This document shows, in pieces, positions 6,337 to 13,476 of a stretch of 13,476 nucleotides of DNA. This DNA is from a bacterium (GTDB lineage: Bacteria; Planctomycetota; J058; JAJDCP01): NCBI GenBank assembly GCA_030428695.1, contig JAUIEM010000278.1:1-13476 (forward strand). Direction: 5' to 3'. Under the pieces are notes generated by a model that saw nothing but the letters and a program-made list of their open reading frames with translations, did no database searches and was not told the DNA's origin. Made by a program: the position numbers and the translations under genes. Positions within the stretch are counted from its first letter, which is position 1; each line of letters starts with the position of its first letter.

Positions 6337-8301
6337 CTACTCGAGCTCTTTCGCCGCCTTGACACAGCCCAGACGCAGCGCGTTCTCGTAGGCTTCGCGC
6401 GCGTACTCCTGCTGGTTGGCGATGCTCCAGGCGGTGCCGAGGTCGTAGTAGTACGAGCCGTTCGACTTGTCGAGCTCGATCGCCGCCTGGAAGTCGTTGA
6501 TCGCGGCGAAGACGGTCGCCTTCTGGTTGCGGGCCAGGCCGCGCAGGTTGTGGGCCTGGGGCAGGCTGTTCTGGCGCTCGAGGGCCCGGTCGAGGGTCGC
6601 GATCGCCGCGGCCTGCTCCTGGTTCCGCAGGTGGGCCTGGGCGAGGAGCAGCAAGGACTCCGGCCGGTTGACCAGCGCGTCGGAGTCGCTGAAGTCGGTC
6701 TTGGCCCGGTCGCGCTCCGCGCGCTGCTGCGCGGCCCCGCGCAGGGTCTCGGCGCGGCGCAGCCGGGCGCGACCGCGCAGGAGCAGGAGGTTGGCGCGGG
6801 CATCGTCGGTCGCCTGCTCGAGGGCCCTGTCGAGGATCGCGATCGCCTCGTCGGCGTCGCCGAGGGCGAGCAGCGCCCGGGCCTCGGCCTCCGCGCCCTC
6901 GAACACGCCGGCGTCGAGCTGGTCGACCAGGCCGGTGCGCGCCCGGCGCAGCCTGTCGGGCTCGATCAGGGCGGCGAAGAAGCCCTCTTCGAGCTGGCGT
7001 TGGATCTCGAGCAGATCGACGAAGGCGCGCTCGGCCTCGAGCGCGTCGAGCAGCGCGCGCAGCGGGCCGAGCGGTCGATCTTCGCGGGCCGCGTAGATCG
7101 CGAGGTCGCGTGCGGCGCCGTCGTAGTCCTTCAGGCGCATCCGGGTCCTGCCGCGCAGCCTGTAGAGTCCGTGGTCGAAGGGCTCGGCCTCCAGACCCTG
7201 GTTGTAGGCAGCCTCGGCGGCGAGGTCGTGGCCGTTGACCGCCTCGAGGTTGCCGCGCTGCTCCGGCGTGAGCTCGCGCTCGGGCGCCTCCTCGACCGCC
7301 GCACCGCTGAGGGACAGGGCGTCGAGGATCAGCTCGAGCTCGACCTCCGGGTGCGCCCGGCCCGCGAGCACGCCGAGCTGCAGCTCGCCCGCCGGAGCCG
7401 ACGGGAGCTCGAGCCTGCCGCGCCAGCGTTCCCGGTCTCCGCTGATCGCCCACAGCAGGGTCGCGCCCCCGGCCCGGGGCACGACGCACAGATCGGCGCT
7501 GATCCGTCCGCGGGGAAACACCCGGTCGGCCGCGATGCTGCTCCGGCGCTGGCGGTCGGCGCCCTCGCCCGCGACCACGGTCAGGGCGACGCGCTGCTGG
7601 TTGCTGGTCGTCGCGAGCTCGACCCCGAGGACCGGCGCCCCGTCACGGCCCAGGCCGACGAACACCGCGCCCCGCCCGTCGGCGCCGACGTACAGGTCCT
7701 CGAAGGCGATCCGCAGGCGCAGGGCGCCCGCGCCGACGCTGACGCCTCGGGTGCAGCTTCCCGCGCCGTCGAAGTCGATCGCGGCGCGCAGGTTGCCGTC
7801 ACCGCGCGCCAGGCGCGTCGGATCGGAGATGGTCCAGGCCGGACCGAGGTCGTTGCGGAAGTCGTGGGCGAGGGCCCCGCCGGCCGCGCTGACCGCGTCG
7901 AGCCAGGCGCTGTCCTCGACCTCTGCCCCCTCGGAGCGCAGCTCGGCGCGCAGCCGCGCCGCCTCGTCGAAGTCGAGGTCGGCGAGCGCGAGCGCGAGCG
8001 CCGCGCGCTTCTCGTTCGCGGTCAGCGGACGCTCGAGACCGGCGAGCCGCGTCCGCGCCAGCCCGGGCGCCCCCCGCACGAGGGCGGCCAGCTCGCGGGC
8101 GGAGGCCTCGGGCACCTCGTCGCCGAGCGCCCCCCAGGCCTCGGCCGCGATCGCGTCCAGGCCGAGGGCCTCGAGCTCGGCGACGCGCTCGAGGCGCTCT
8201 TCCAGCGACGGCACGCGCGGGCCGACCGGCCCGTGGCCGACGTCGTCTCCGCAGCCGAGCAGCAACACGGCCAGGGCCAGGGGAAGCAGCGAGCGGCCCA
8301 T
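6337..8301 (-). CDS. TPR-repeat lipoprotein
   Basis: This 654-aa predicted lipoprotein has signal sequence MGRSLLPLALAVLLLGC with lipobox LLGC (Cys17), so it should be anchored outside the cytoplasm. Residues about 30-130 are helical and Ala/Leu/Glu-rich. About 140-330 is beta-rich (DFRNDLGPAWTISDP..., LRLRIAFEDLYVG, VFVGLGRDG, AVEEAP boundary) and could be a concanavalin/LamG-like sandwich; that is a weak call. About 345-654 holds several TPRs, for example AAEAAYNQGLEAEPFDHGLY, LALGDADEAIAILDRALEQ, EQAAAIATLDRALERQNSL and AAINDFQAAIELDKSNGSYYY. Its ATG shares one base with the stop of the upstream kinase (TGATG), a strong sign of coupled translation. It probably assembles with the kinase's extracytoplasmic region; the partner is inferred from context. 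Confidence 0.9.
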   Translation of the reverse strand: MGRSLLPLALAVLLLGCGDDVGHGPVGPRVPSLEERLERVAELEALGLDAIAAEAWGALGDEVPEASARELAALVRGAPGLARTRLAGLERPLTANEKRAALALALADLDFDEAARLRAELRSEGAEVEDSAWLDAVSAAGGALAHDFRNDLGPAWTISDPTRLARGDGNLRAAIDFDGAGSCTRGVSVGAGALRLRIAFEDLYVGADGRGAVFVGLGRDGAPVLGVELATTSNQQRVALTVVAGEGADRQRRSSIAADRVFPRGRISADLCVVPRAGGATLLWAISGDRERWRGRLELPSAPAGELQLGVLAGRAHPEVELELILDALSLSGAAVEEAPERELTPEQRGNLEAVNGHDLAAEAAYNQGLEAEPFDHGLYRLRGRTRMRLKDYDGAARDLAIYAAREDRPLGPLRALLDALEAERAFVDLLEIQRQLEEGFFAALIEPDRLRRARTGLVDQLDAGVFEGAEAEARALLALGDADEAIAILDRALEQATDDARANLLLLRGRARLRRAETLRGAAQQRAERDRAKTDFSDSDALVNRPESLLLLAQAHLRNQEQAAAIATLDRALERQNSLPQAHNLRGLARNQKATVFAAINDFQAAIELDKSNGSYYYDLGTAWSIANQQEYAREAYENALRLGCVKAAKELE

Positions 8302-11096
8302 CAGCGTGCATACCCGTAGATCGCGAGGCCGTCGGGCCCGACCAGGACGAGCTCGACGTCGGCGTCGCCGTCGAAGTCGAGGAGGTACAGACGCTCGGCG
8401 TGGGGTTCCCCGACCAGCACCTCGAAGTGCTCGGTCTTGCCCTCGACCCGCAGCACGCGCTCGACCCGGGCATCACGCAACACCGTGTAGAGGCAGAAGC
8501 TGACGCCGAGGTGCTGGGCGACGGCCAGGATCTCGACGCCGGGGGGCAGCACCGACACCGCCCGCGGCTCGCGCTCGCCGGGGAAGTCGATCGCGTACAC
8601 ACCGTTCGGCCGCGTGGTCGTGACCATCAGGTGCTTCCGCGGGGACTCCGAGCGCCCGAAGATCAGCCCTTCCTGGCCCTGGCCGAGCACTGACACCCTG
8701 CCGACCTGCAGGGCGAGGTCCATCGCGAGCCCGTTGCCGTCCGGCTTGAGCACCTTCAGCCAGCTGACGAAGTTGCCGTCGTTGACGAGCAGGAGCGCGC
8801 TCTCCTGGATCGCGAGGGCGCGCACCGTCGACTCCTCCTTCGGCAGGTCGCGGCTCTGCCATTCGCCGGAGCGCTTCTCGAAGATCGTCAGCGTCCGCCC
8901 CTGGGGGCCGCCGGACACCAGCACCTCCGGCGTCGGCGTCCCGAACAGGTCGCCGATCGCCAGCTCGCCTCGCGCCAGCCGGGCGCTCTGGTACTCCCAG
9001 ACCACCCCGCCCTCGACGACCGTACCGAGCTGCAGCCGGCCGCTCTGGCGCTGCACCGCGAGCCACGTCTGCTCGGCGCCCGCCAGCGCCTCGATCGCGA
9101 CGAGAGGCCCGGTGTCGGGCTCGCTGATCGCGAACTGGAAGCGCGCGTCGAGCTCGGCGCGCAGGCCGTCGACGTAGCGGAACAGCCGACCGCCGCGGGC
9201 GACGTAGAGCACGTCGTCGGCCGCCGCCGTGCAGGCGATCGGCCCCTCGCCGCTGTCGAGCCGGCGCACCGGCGTCCAGCGGGCGAGCTCGGTCGCGATC
9301 CAGGAGGCCTCGTCGGTCAGCTCGAGCGCGCGGGCGAAGTCTCCCCGCAGCAGCTCACGCCGCACCGCGAGGGAGGTCCAGCTCGGCGAGCGCTCGGCGG
9401 CGGACTCGAGCACCGCCTCGAGGGCCGCGCCATCGTGGCGACGGAGGAACATCTCCCCGAGCCGCAGGTAGACCTCGTCGCGTCGCGCGTCGTCCGCCCA
9501 GCGCAGGGCCCGGCCGAGGAAGCGCGGCTCGGCGTCGGCGGCGACGTCCTCGCCGACGCGCTCGAGCGCGCGGGCCGCCTCGGCGCCGCGCAGGAAGGCG
9601 GTCACCGCCTCGTCATGGTAGGCGTTGTCCGGGGAGGCGAAGCTGTCCGCGGCGTTGAGCACGGCGCTGTAGTCGCGCTCGGCGAAGTCTTCGAGCAGCG
9701 CCTGCAGCGCCTCCGCGCGCGGCTCGTCGACCGGCCCGGGACCCTCCGGGCGGGTGGCGGACCAGGCGGCGAAGGCGATCAGGACCACGACCAGCAGCAC
9801 GAGCCCGATCACCACCCCGCCGAGGAAGGCGCGGTGGCGCAGGGTCGTCCGCATGAACCGACCGATCAGGCTGAGGGGCTTGGCGAGGATCGCCTCGCCG
9901 ACCCGCGTCCGGGCGATGTCCTCGGCGAGCTCTCCACAGCTCTGGTAGCGGTTGCGCGGCAGCTTCTCGAGGGCCTTGAGGATGATGATCTCGCCGTCGC
10001 GGCTCAGCTTCGGGTTCAGCTTCCGCGGTGGCGCGGACTCCTCGTAGATGATCTGGTTGTAGATCTCGATGTGGGAGTCGCCGATGAACGGCAGCTTCCC
10101 GGTCGCCATCTGGTACATGATGATGCCGAGCGAGAACAGGTCGCTGCGGTTGTCGATCGCCTTGAGGTCACCGCGGGCCTGCTCGGGGGACATGTACAGC
10201 GGGGTGCCGATCGCGACCCCGGACTTGGTCAGGTTGCTGTCCGTCTCGATCTTCGCGAGCCCGAAGTCGGTGATCTTCGGGTTGCGGTCGCTGTCGAGGA
10301 TGATGTTGGCGGGCTTGACGTCGCGATGCACGACGCCCTTGGTGTGCGCATAGTGCAGGCCCCGGGCGATCGCCTCGACCAGCCGCATCAGCTCCTCTTC
10401 CTCGAAGCGGTCGGCGCGGTTGAAGCAGTCCTGCAGGGTGTCGCCCTCGACGTAGTCCATCGTAAAGTAGTGGTAGCCGCTCTCGACCCCGACCTCGTGG
10501 ATGCCGATGATGTTCGGGTGCTGCAGCTTGGCCGCCGATTGCGCCTCGCGCTTGAAGCGCTCGACCTGCTCGGGCGACGCGCCCTCTCCTTCCTTCAGCA
10601 TCTTGATGGCGACGACCCGATTGAGGTCCATCTGGCGGGCCTTGTAGACCAGCCCCATGCCGCCCTGGCCGATCAGCTCGAGGATCTCGTAGCGGCCGAA
10701 GCGGGCGCCCTTCGATTTCTCCTTCTTGGCCGGCAGCGCCACCCGCGGCCGGCCCTCGGAGGTCTGGTCTTTGGCCGAGCCGTCGAAGCCGACCGCGGAC
10801 AGGAGGTTGTTGCAGGTGCTGCAGCGCGCGTCCGACTGTCCCTCGACGTCCTTCCAGGTGAACGGGGCCTGGCAGGAGCCACACAGAAAGGTCTGCGTCT
10901 CGAGGCGTTTGCGGATCTGGAGGAACTGCGACGCCTTGAGCAGGCGCTTCTTGATCAACGCCTGGCCGAGCGAGATGTGCTTGCCCTCGCTCTTCAGCCG
11001 GGACTGGTAGCCGACGCAGGCGTTGAGATCCTCGTCGGTGACCATGCGGGCTTTGAGGACGAACTTCGCGAAGATCGCGTCGGACTGACCGCTCAA
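8301..11096 (-). CDS. Transmembrane Ser/Thr protein kinase with zinc ribbon and propeller-like ectodomain
   Basis: This 931-aa receptor-type kinase has, in order: two 24-residue helical repeats (8-31 and 42-65) resembling the GspE/MshEN N-terminal half; a zinc ribbon (C72, C75, C92, C95); a kinase domain about 132-400 with GQGGMGLVYKA, Lys165, HRD Asp259, DFG Asp277 and MSPEQARG, all intact; one membrane segment about 421-444; a helical stalk; and a beta-rich C-terminal half (about 620-931) with VCBS/FG-GAP-like strands (GDLFGTPTPEVLVSGG, LLDFDGDADVELVLVG) suggesting a propeller. The start is TTG11096, the only start codon between the upstream in-frame stop (11118-11120) and the first helical repeat; its Shine-Dalgarno (GAGGA) is weak. 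The ectodomain likely senses a ligand or partner such as the coupled TPR lipoprotein. It is first in a three-gene operon. Confidence 0.92.
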   Translation of the reverse strand: MSGQSDAIFAKFVLKARMVTDEDLNACVGYQSRLKSEGKHISLGQALIKKRLLKASQFLQIRKRLETQTFLCGSCQAPFTWKDVEGQSDARCSTCNNLLSAVGFDGSAKDQTSEGRPRVALPAKKEKSKGARFGRYEILELIGQGGMGLVYKARQMDLNRVVAIKMLKEGEGASPEQVERFKREAQSAAKLQHPNIIGIHEVGVESGYHYFTMDYVEGDTLQDCFNRADRFEEEELMRLVEAIARGLHYAHTKGVVHRDVKPANIILDSDRNPKITDFGLAKIETDSNLTKSGVAIGTPLYMSPEQARGDLKAIDNRSDLFSLGIIMYQMATGKLPFIGDSHIEIYNQIIYEESAPPRKLNPKLSRDGEIIILKALEKLPRNRYQSCGELAEDIARTRVGEAILAKPLSLIGRFMRTTLRHRAFLGGVVIGLVLLVVVLIAFAAWSATRPEGPGPVDEPRAEALQALLEDFAERDYSAVLNAADSFASPDNAYHDEAVTAFLRGAEAARALERVGEDVAADAEPRFLGRALRWADDARRDEVYLRLGEMFLRRHDGAALEAVLESAAERSPSWTSLAVRRELLRGDFARALELTDEASWIATELARWTPVRRLDSGEGPIACTAAADDVLYVARGGRLFRYVDGLRAELDARFQFAISEPDTGPLVAIEALAGAEQTWLAVQRQSGRLQLGTVVEGGVVWEYQSARLARGELAIGDLFGTPTPEVLVSGGPQGRTLTIFEKRSGEWQSRDLPKEESTVRALAIQESALLLVNDGNFVSWLKVLKPDGNGLAMDLALQVGRVSVLGQGQEGLIFGRSESPRKHLMVTTTRPNGVYAIDFPGEREPRAVSVLPPGVEILAVAQHLGVSFCLYTVLRDARVERVLRVEGKTEHFEVLVGEPHAERLYLLDFDGDADVELVLVGPDGLAIYGYAR

Positions 11097-11123
11097 GGGT
11101 GTCTTCCTCGTCCGCTGTCACGG

Positions 11124-11144
11124 CCCGGGGACGCGTGGCCCGGG
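11124..11144 (-). repeat. GC-rich hairpin in the kinase operon leader
   Basis: CCCGGG (11124-11129) and CCCGGG (11139-11144) flank a 9-nt loop; each arm is self-complementary, so they can pair as a stem. It lies in the roughly 120-nt untranslated leader of the transmembrane kinase, 28 nt before the TTG start. Chance occurrence is plausible in this GC content. Confidence 0.3.
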
Positions 11145-11223
11145 TGCGGGGCCGGCCGGAGGATCCCGCCTGGGCGTTGAAGGCTCATGTCTGGTCGCTT
11201 TTCAGAGGGCCGGCTGTCTCTGC

Positions 11224-11252
11224 AGGATACGCTCGGCCCGCGCAGGCATCAA
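11224..11252 (-). promoter_or_regulatory. Sigma70-type promoter for the transmembrane kinase operon
   Basis: On the - strand TTGATG (11252-11247) and TATCCT (11229-11224) are separated by exactly 17 bp. It sits just after the stop of the PhnA-like gene and would initiate near 11217, leaving a leader of about 120 nt before TTG11096. It implies the kinase operon has its own promoter rather than relying on read-through from the PhnA-like gene. Confidence 0.6.
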
Positions 11253-11258
11253 CACGTC

Positions 11259-11636
11259 TCACCCGAGCAGCTCGCGCTTGAGCTCATCGGGGAGATAGGC
11301 GTCCTCGACGGCCTCCTTCGCCCACGCCAGACCGCTCGCGGCGAGCACCCGCGCGACGCTGTGCGAGACGCAGGGGTGCTCGCTCCACAGCGCGTTGCCG
11401 AGATCGCGCAGGCGCCGCGCGTGGTCGCCCCGCCCCGCCGCGAGCTCGCGGCAGGGGGCGCAGAGCAGGAGCAGGGTCTCGAGCGCGGGCTCGTCCTTCG
11501 GCGCGAGATCGTGCGGGCGCAGGTCATCGCCTCCTTCGCACCACTCACAGCGGAAACCCGCCCGCCTGCCGAGCGGCTTGCCGAGGCGGGAGATCTGGTC
11601 GAGCCGGGCCTGGTGGAGCTCTTTTCCTTTCGCCAT
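11259..11636 (-). CDS. PhnA-like zinc-finger protein
   Basis: This 125-aa cytoplasmic protein begins MAKGKELHQARLDQISRLGK, matching the opening of PhnA-domain proteins (MAKG..H..RL..L..LGK.L.RR). Two CxxC pairs follow, C30/C33 (CEWC) and C59/C62 (LLLLCAPC), with an EPAL segment before the second pair as in that family, so a zinc-binding fold is likely. Despite the name, PhnA-domain proteins of this type have no established phosphonate role, and the C-terminal half (about 70-125) is helical without motifs. ATG11636 is chosen because AGGAGG lies 6 nt before it and it begins at the conserved N-terminus; the same frame is open further upstream but that part is Pro/Gly-rich and runs into the pilB promoter. 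It is divergent from pilB and upstream of the kinase operon on the same strand. Confidence 0.82.
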   Translation of the reverse strand: MAKGKELHQARLDQISRLGKPLGRRAGFRCEWCEGGDDLRPHDLAPKDEPALETLLLLCAPCRELAAGRGDHARRLRDLGNALWSEHPCVSHSVARVLAASGLAWAKEAVEDAYLPDELKRELLG

Positions 11637-11724
11637 CGCGGTCCTCCTGCCGGCGACGATACCATCGCAGCGGGCGCCTGTGTACACCCCTCCGGAGTCC
11701 GCTGGAGCCGGGCGATCGGACACG

Positions 11725-11753
11725 TTGACGTCGAGGGGGGCGTGTGCTACAGT
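11725..11753 (+). promoter_or_regulatory. Sigma70-type promoter for pilB
   Basis: TTGACG (11725-11730) and TACAGT (11748-11753) are separated by exactly 17 bp. Transcription would begin near 11760, giving a leader of about 52 nt before ATG11812. This is the closest match to the sigma70 consensus seen in the window. Confidence 0.7.
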
Positions 11754-11811
11754 CGAGGCTCTGGGAATTCCGGCCAATCCGCCTGACGGGCGCGACGGGA
11801 GGTCATCGGGC

Positions 11812-13476
11812 ATGGCGAAGAAGATCGGTCAGATCTTGCTCGAGAAGGGCTACGTCAACGCCGAAGAGATCAAGGAAGCGCTGAAGTATCAAAAGAAGAA
11901 GGACGGGGTGAAGCTCGGCGAAGCCCTCGTCCACCTCGACTTCGCGTCTTCCGATCAGGTCGCCAAGTGTCTCGCCGAGCAGTGGGACATGACCTACGTC
12001 GACCTCGCGAACACCGAGGTCCCCGACTCGGTGGTCGAGCTGGTCGCGCCAGACGTCGCCAAAGAGCACATGATCTTCCCGGTCGAGCTCCGCGGGCGCT
12101 ATCTGGTCATCGCGGCGAGCAAGCAGCTCGACTTCTTCGCGATCGACAACCTGCGTTTCCTGCTCAACCACGAGATCGAGACCGTCATCTGCTCCGACTC
12201 GGCGCTGGTCGCGGCGATCTCGAAGTCCTACGGCGAGGTCGGCGAGCTGGTCGGCGCCGAGGCCGCCGAGGCCGAGGCGATCACCCTCGGGGGCGATGAC
12301 GACGAGCTGATGGGAGAGGACGACGCGCCGGTCATCAAGCTGGTCAACTCGATCATCGTCAGCGCGATCAACAAGCGCAGCTCGGACATCCACTTCGAGC
12401 CGATGGAGAAGCAGCTGCGCGTCCGCTTCCGCATCGACGGCGTGTGCGTCGAGCAGGAGCCGCCGCCGAAGAAGCTGCAGGGCGCGATCATCGCGCGCCT
12501 GAAGATCATGGCCAAGATGAACATGGCCGAGAAGCGCCTGCCGCAGGACGGACGCATCAAGATGCAGGTCGGCGGACGCGCGATCGACTTCCGCGTCAAC
12601 TCCCTGCCCGCCAACCACGGCGAGAGCGTCGTGCTGCGTATCCTCGACCAGGAGAAGGGCCTCGTCGACCTCGAGATCCTCGGCCTGTCGAAGTACGACT
12701 TCGACCGCTTCCAGAAGATCATCAAGCGGCCGAACGGGATCTTCCTGGTCACCGGCCCGACCGGCTCGGGCAAGACGACGACCCTGTACGCGGCGTTGAA
12801 GAAGCTCAACCGGCCCGACAAGAAGATCATCACCGCCGAGAACCCGGTCGAGTACAACCTGTCCGGCATCAACCAGTCGCAGGTCAACCACCAGATCGGC
12901 TTCACCTTCGCCCGCATCCTCAAGGCGATGCTGCGCCAGGCGCCGAACGTGATCCTGGTCGGTGAGATCCGCGACGAAGAGACCGCCGAGATCGCGATCC
13001 AGGCGGCCCTGACCGGCCACTTCGTGTTCTCCACCCTGCACACCAACGACGCGCCGAGCTCGGTCTCGCGCCTGGTCGACATCGGCATCAAGCCGTTCAT
13101 GGTCGCCAGCGCCCTGACCGCGATCATGGCCCAGCGCCTGATCCGCAAGCTGTGCCCGAAGTGCAAGCAGGTCATCGAGCTCCAGCGCCACATCATGCGC
13201 GCCTGTGGCGTCTCCGAGGCCGAGGTCCGCGGCAAGACCGTGTACGGGCCGAAGGGTTGCGACGTCTGCAACGGCATCGGCTACCGCGGCCGCATCGGCG
13301 TCTACGAGATGATGGAGATCGACCCCGTGCTGCGGGAGATGATCTTCGCCAACGCCCCCACCCCCGAGCTGCGCTCCCAGGCGATCGCCAACGGCATGTA
13401 CACCCTGCAGAAGGACGGCGTGCGGAAGGTGCTCAGCGGGCTGTCCACCTTCGAGGAGGTCCTGCGTATCACCCAC
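11812..13476 (+). CDS. pilB: PilB/GspE-family type IV pilus or type II secretion assembly ATPase (3' partial)
   Basis: This hexameric cytoplasmic ATPase powers pilus or pseudopilus assembly; 555 codons are visible and the stop lies beyond the window. Residues 1-145 form an MshEN domain: two 24-residue repeats (K4-Q27, K34-Q57) and a globular half (YVDL...YLVIAASKQLDFFAID). An acidic linker (about 147-178) follows. The catalytic part has the Asp-box region VRFRIDGV (204-211), Walker A GPTGSGKTT (315-323), Walker B-like ILVGEIRD (Glu385), His-box STLHTND (His410) and the tetra-Cys zinc site C448/C451/C483/C486. The C-terminal TFEEVLRITH is close to where the family usually ends. ATG11812 has GGGAGG 9 nt upstream. 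PilB and GspE are not separable without the neighbouring genes; the N-domain and MAKKIGQILLEKG opening favour PilB. Expression is likely from the TTGACG/TACAGT promoter. Confidence 0.93.
   Translation, partial: MAKKIGQILLEKGYVNAEEIKEALKYQKKKDGVKLGEALVHLDFASSDQVAKCLAEQWDMTYVDLANTEVPDSVVELVAPDVAKEHMIFPVELRGRYLVIAASKQLDFFAIDNLRFLLNHEIETVICSDSALVAAISKSYGEVGELVGAEAAEAEAITLGGDDDELMGEDDAPVIKLVNSIIVSAINKRSSDIHFEPMEKQLRVRFRIDGVCVEQEPPPKKLQGAIIARLKIMAKMNMAEKRLPQDGRIKMQVGGRAIDFRVNSLPANHGESVVLRILDQEKGLVDLEILGLSKYDFDRFQKIIKRPNGIFLVTGPTGSGKTTTLYAALKKLNRPDKKIITAENPVEYNLSGINQSQVNHQIGFTFARILKAMLRQAPNVILVGEIRDEETAEIAIQAALTGHFVFSTLHTNDAPSSVSRLVDIGIKPFMVASALTAIMAQRLIRKLCPKCKQVIELQRHIMRACGVSEAEVRGKTVYGPKGCDVCNGIGYRGRIGVYEMMEIDPVLREMIFANAPTPELRSQAIANGMYTLQKDGVRKVLSGLSTFEEVLRITH

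Noticed and set aside
6550..8319. 589-codon + strand open frame opposite the TPR lipoprotein
   Set aside because: It has no recognisable motifs, and the - strand frame has a lipobox, TPRs and a coupled start.
9435..11180. 581-codon + strand open frame opposite the receptor kinase
   Set aside because: It is an antisense shadow; the - strand encodes a complete kinase with HRD/DFG motifs.
11656..11664. Extended -10-like TGGTATCGT on the - strand before the PhnA-like gene
   Set aside because: It would start transcription at the Shine-Dalgarno itself and has no -35 partner; too weak to annotate.
11764..11771. GGAATTCC palindrome near the predicted pilB transcription start
   Set aside because: An 8-bp palindrome is common by chance and no flanking symmetry supports an operator.
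11803..13476. Long open frame on the - strand opposite pilB (about 557 codons)
   Set aside because: It is a mirror of the GC-rich pilB codons, with Asp/Val/Leu/Arg-biased low-complexity translation and no motifs; pilB on the + strand has all catalytic motifs.
1..13476. CRISPR arrays, tRNA/rRNA genes, insertion sequences or prophage genes
   Set aside because: I saw no regularly spaced repeats, tRNA-like cloverleaf, transposase or integrase motifs, or terminal inverted repeats in the window.

Overview
The window is very GC-rich (roughly 70% by eye) and gene-dense. It carries two Hanks-type Ser/Thr kinases, a REC-GAF histidine kinase, a type IV pilus/type II secretion ATPase and several lipoproteins and signal-peptide proteins. 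Kinases combining a PilB-like helical N-terminus, a zinc ribbon, one membrane segment and a propeller-like ectodomain suggest a Planctomycetota-type or Myxococcota-type environmental bacterium. This is inference; no rRNA or marker gene is present.

Region 1 (2-3078, + strand): a 5'-truncated soluble Ser/Thr kinase with universal-stress-protein-like and MshEN-like segments ahead of its kinase domain. It overlaps by ATGA with a soluble REC-GAF-HisKA-HATPase histidine kinase. The two look like one co-translated signalling pair.

Region 2 (5052 down to 3068, - strand): a compact three-gene operon of a PRMT-like methyltransferase (THW loop present, both 'double-E' positions changed to Asp), a small TPR protein and a MESH1/RelA-like HD-fold protein whose His-Asp pair reads His-Pro. 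It converges on region 1 with an 11-bp overlap. Divergent from it (5174-5884, +) is a predicted lipoprotein carrying a His-rich stretch and a class I SAM-methyltransferase domain. A perfect 8-bp inverted repeat lies between the two.

Region 3 (11096 down to 5982, - strand): a three-gene operon of a transmembrane Ser/Thr kinase with a predicted extracytoplasmic propeller, a TPR lipoprotein overlapping it by one base (TGATG), and a 105-aa secreted acidic protein. A good sigma70-like promoter lies at 11224-11252.

Region 4 (11259-13476): a small PhnA-like zinc-finger protein on the - strand, divergent from a PilB/GspE-type ATPase that runs off the right edge and has a strong sigma70-like promoter (11725-11753).

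A recurring theme is the MshEN module: PilB has a nearly complete one with two 24-residue helical repeats, the transmembrane kinase has a degenerate pair of the repeats, and the first kinase has the globular half. The best candidates for something undescribed are the PRMT-like/TPR/HD-like operon with its divergent methyltransferase lipoprotein, and the MshEN-kinase fusions near pilB.
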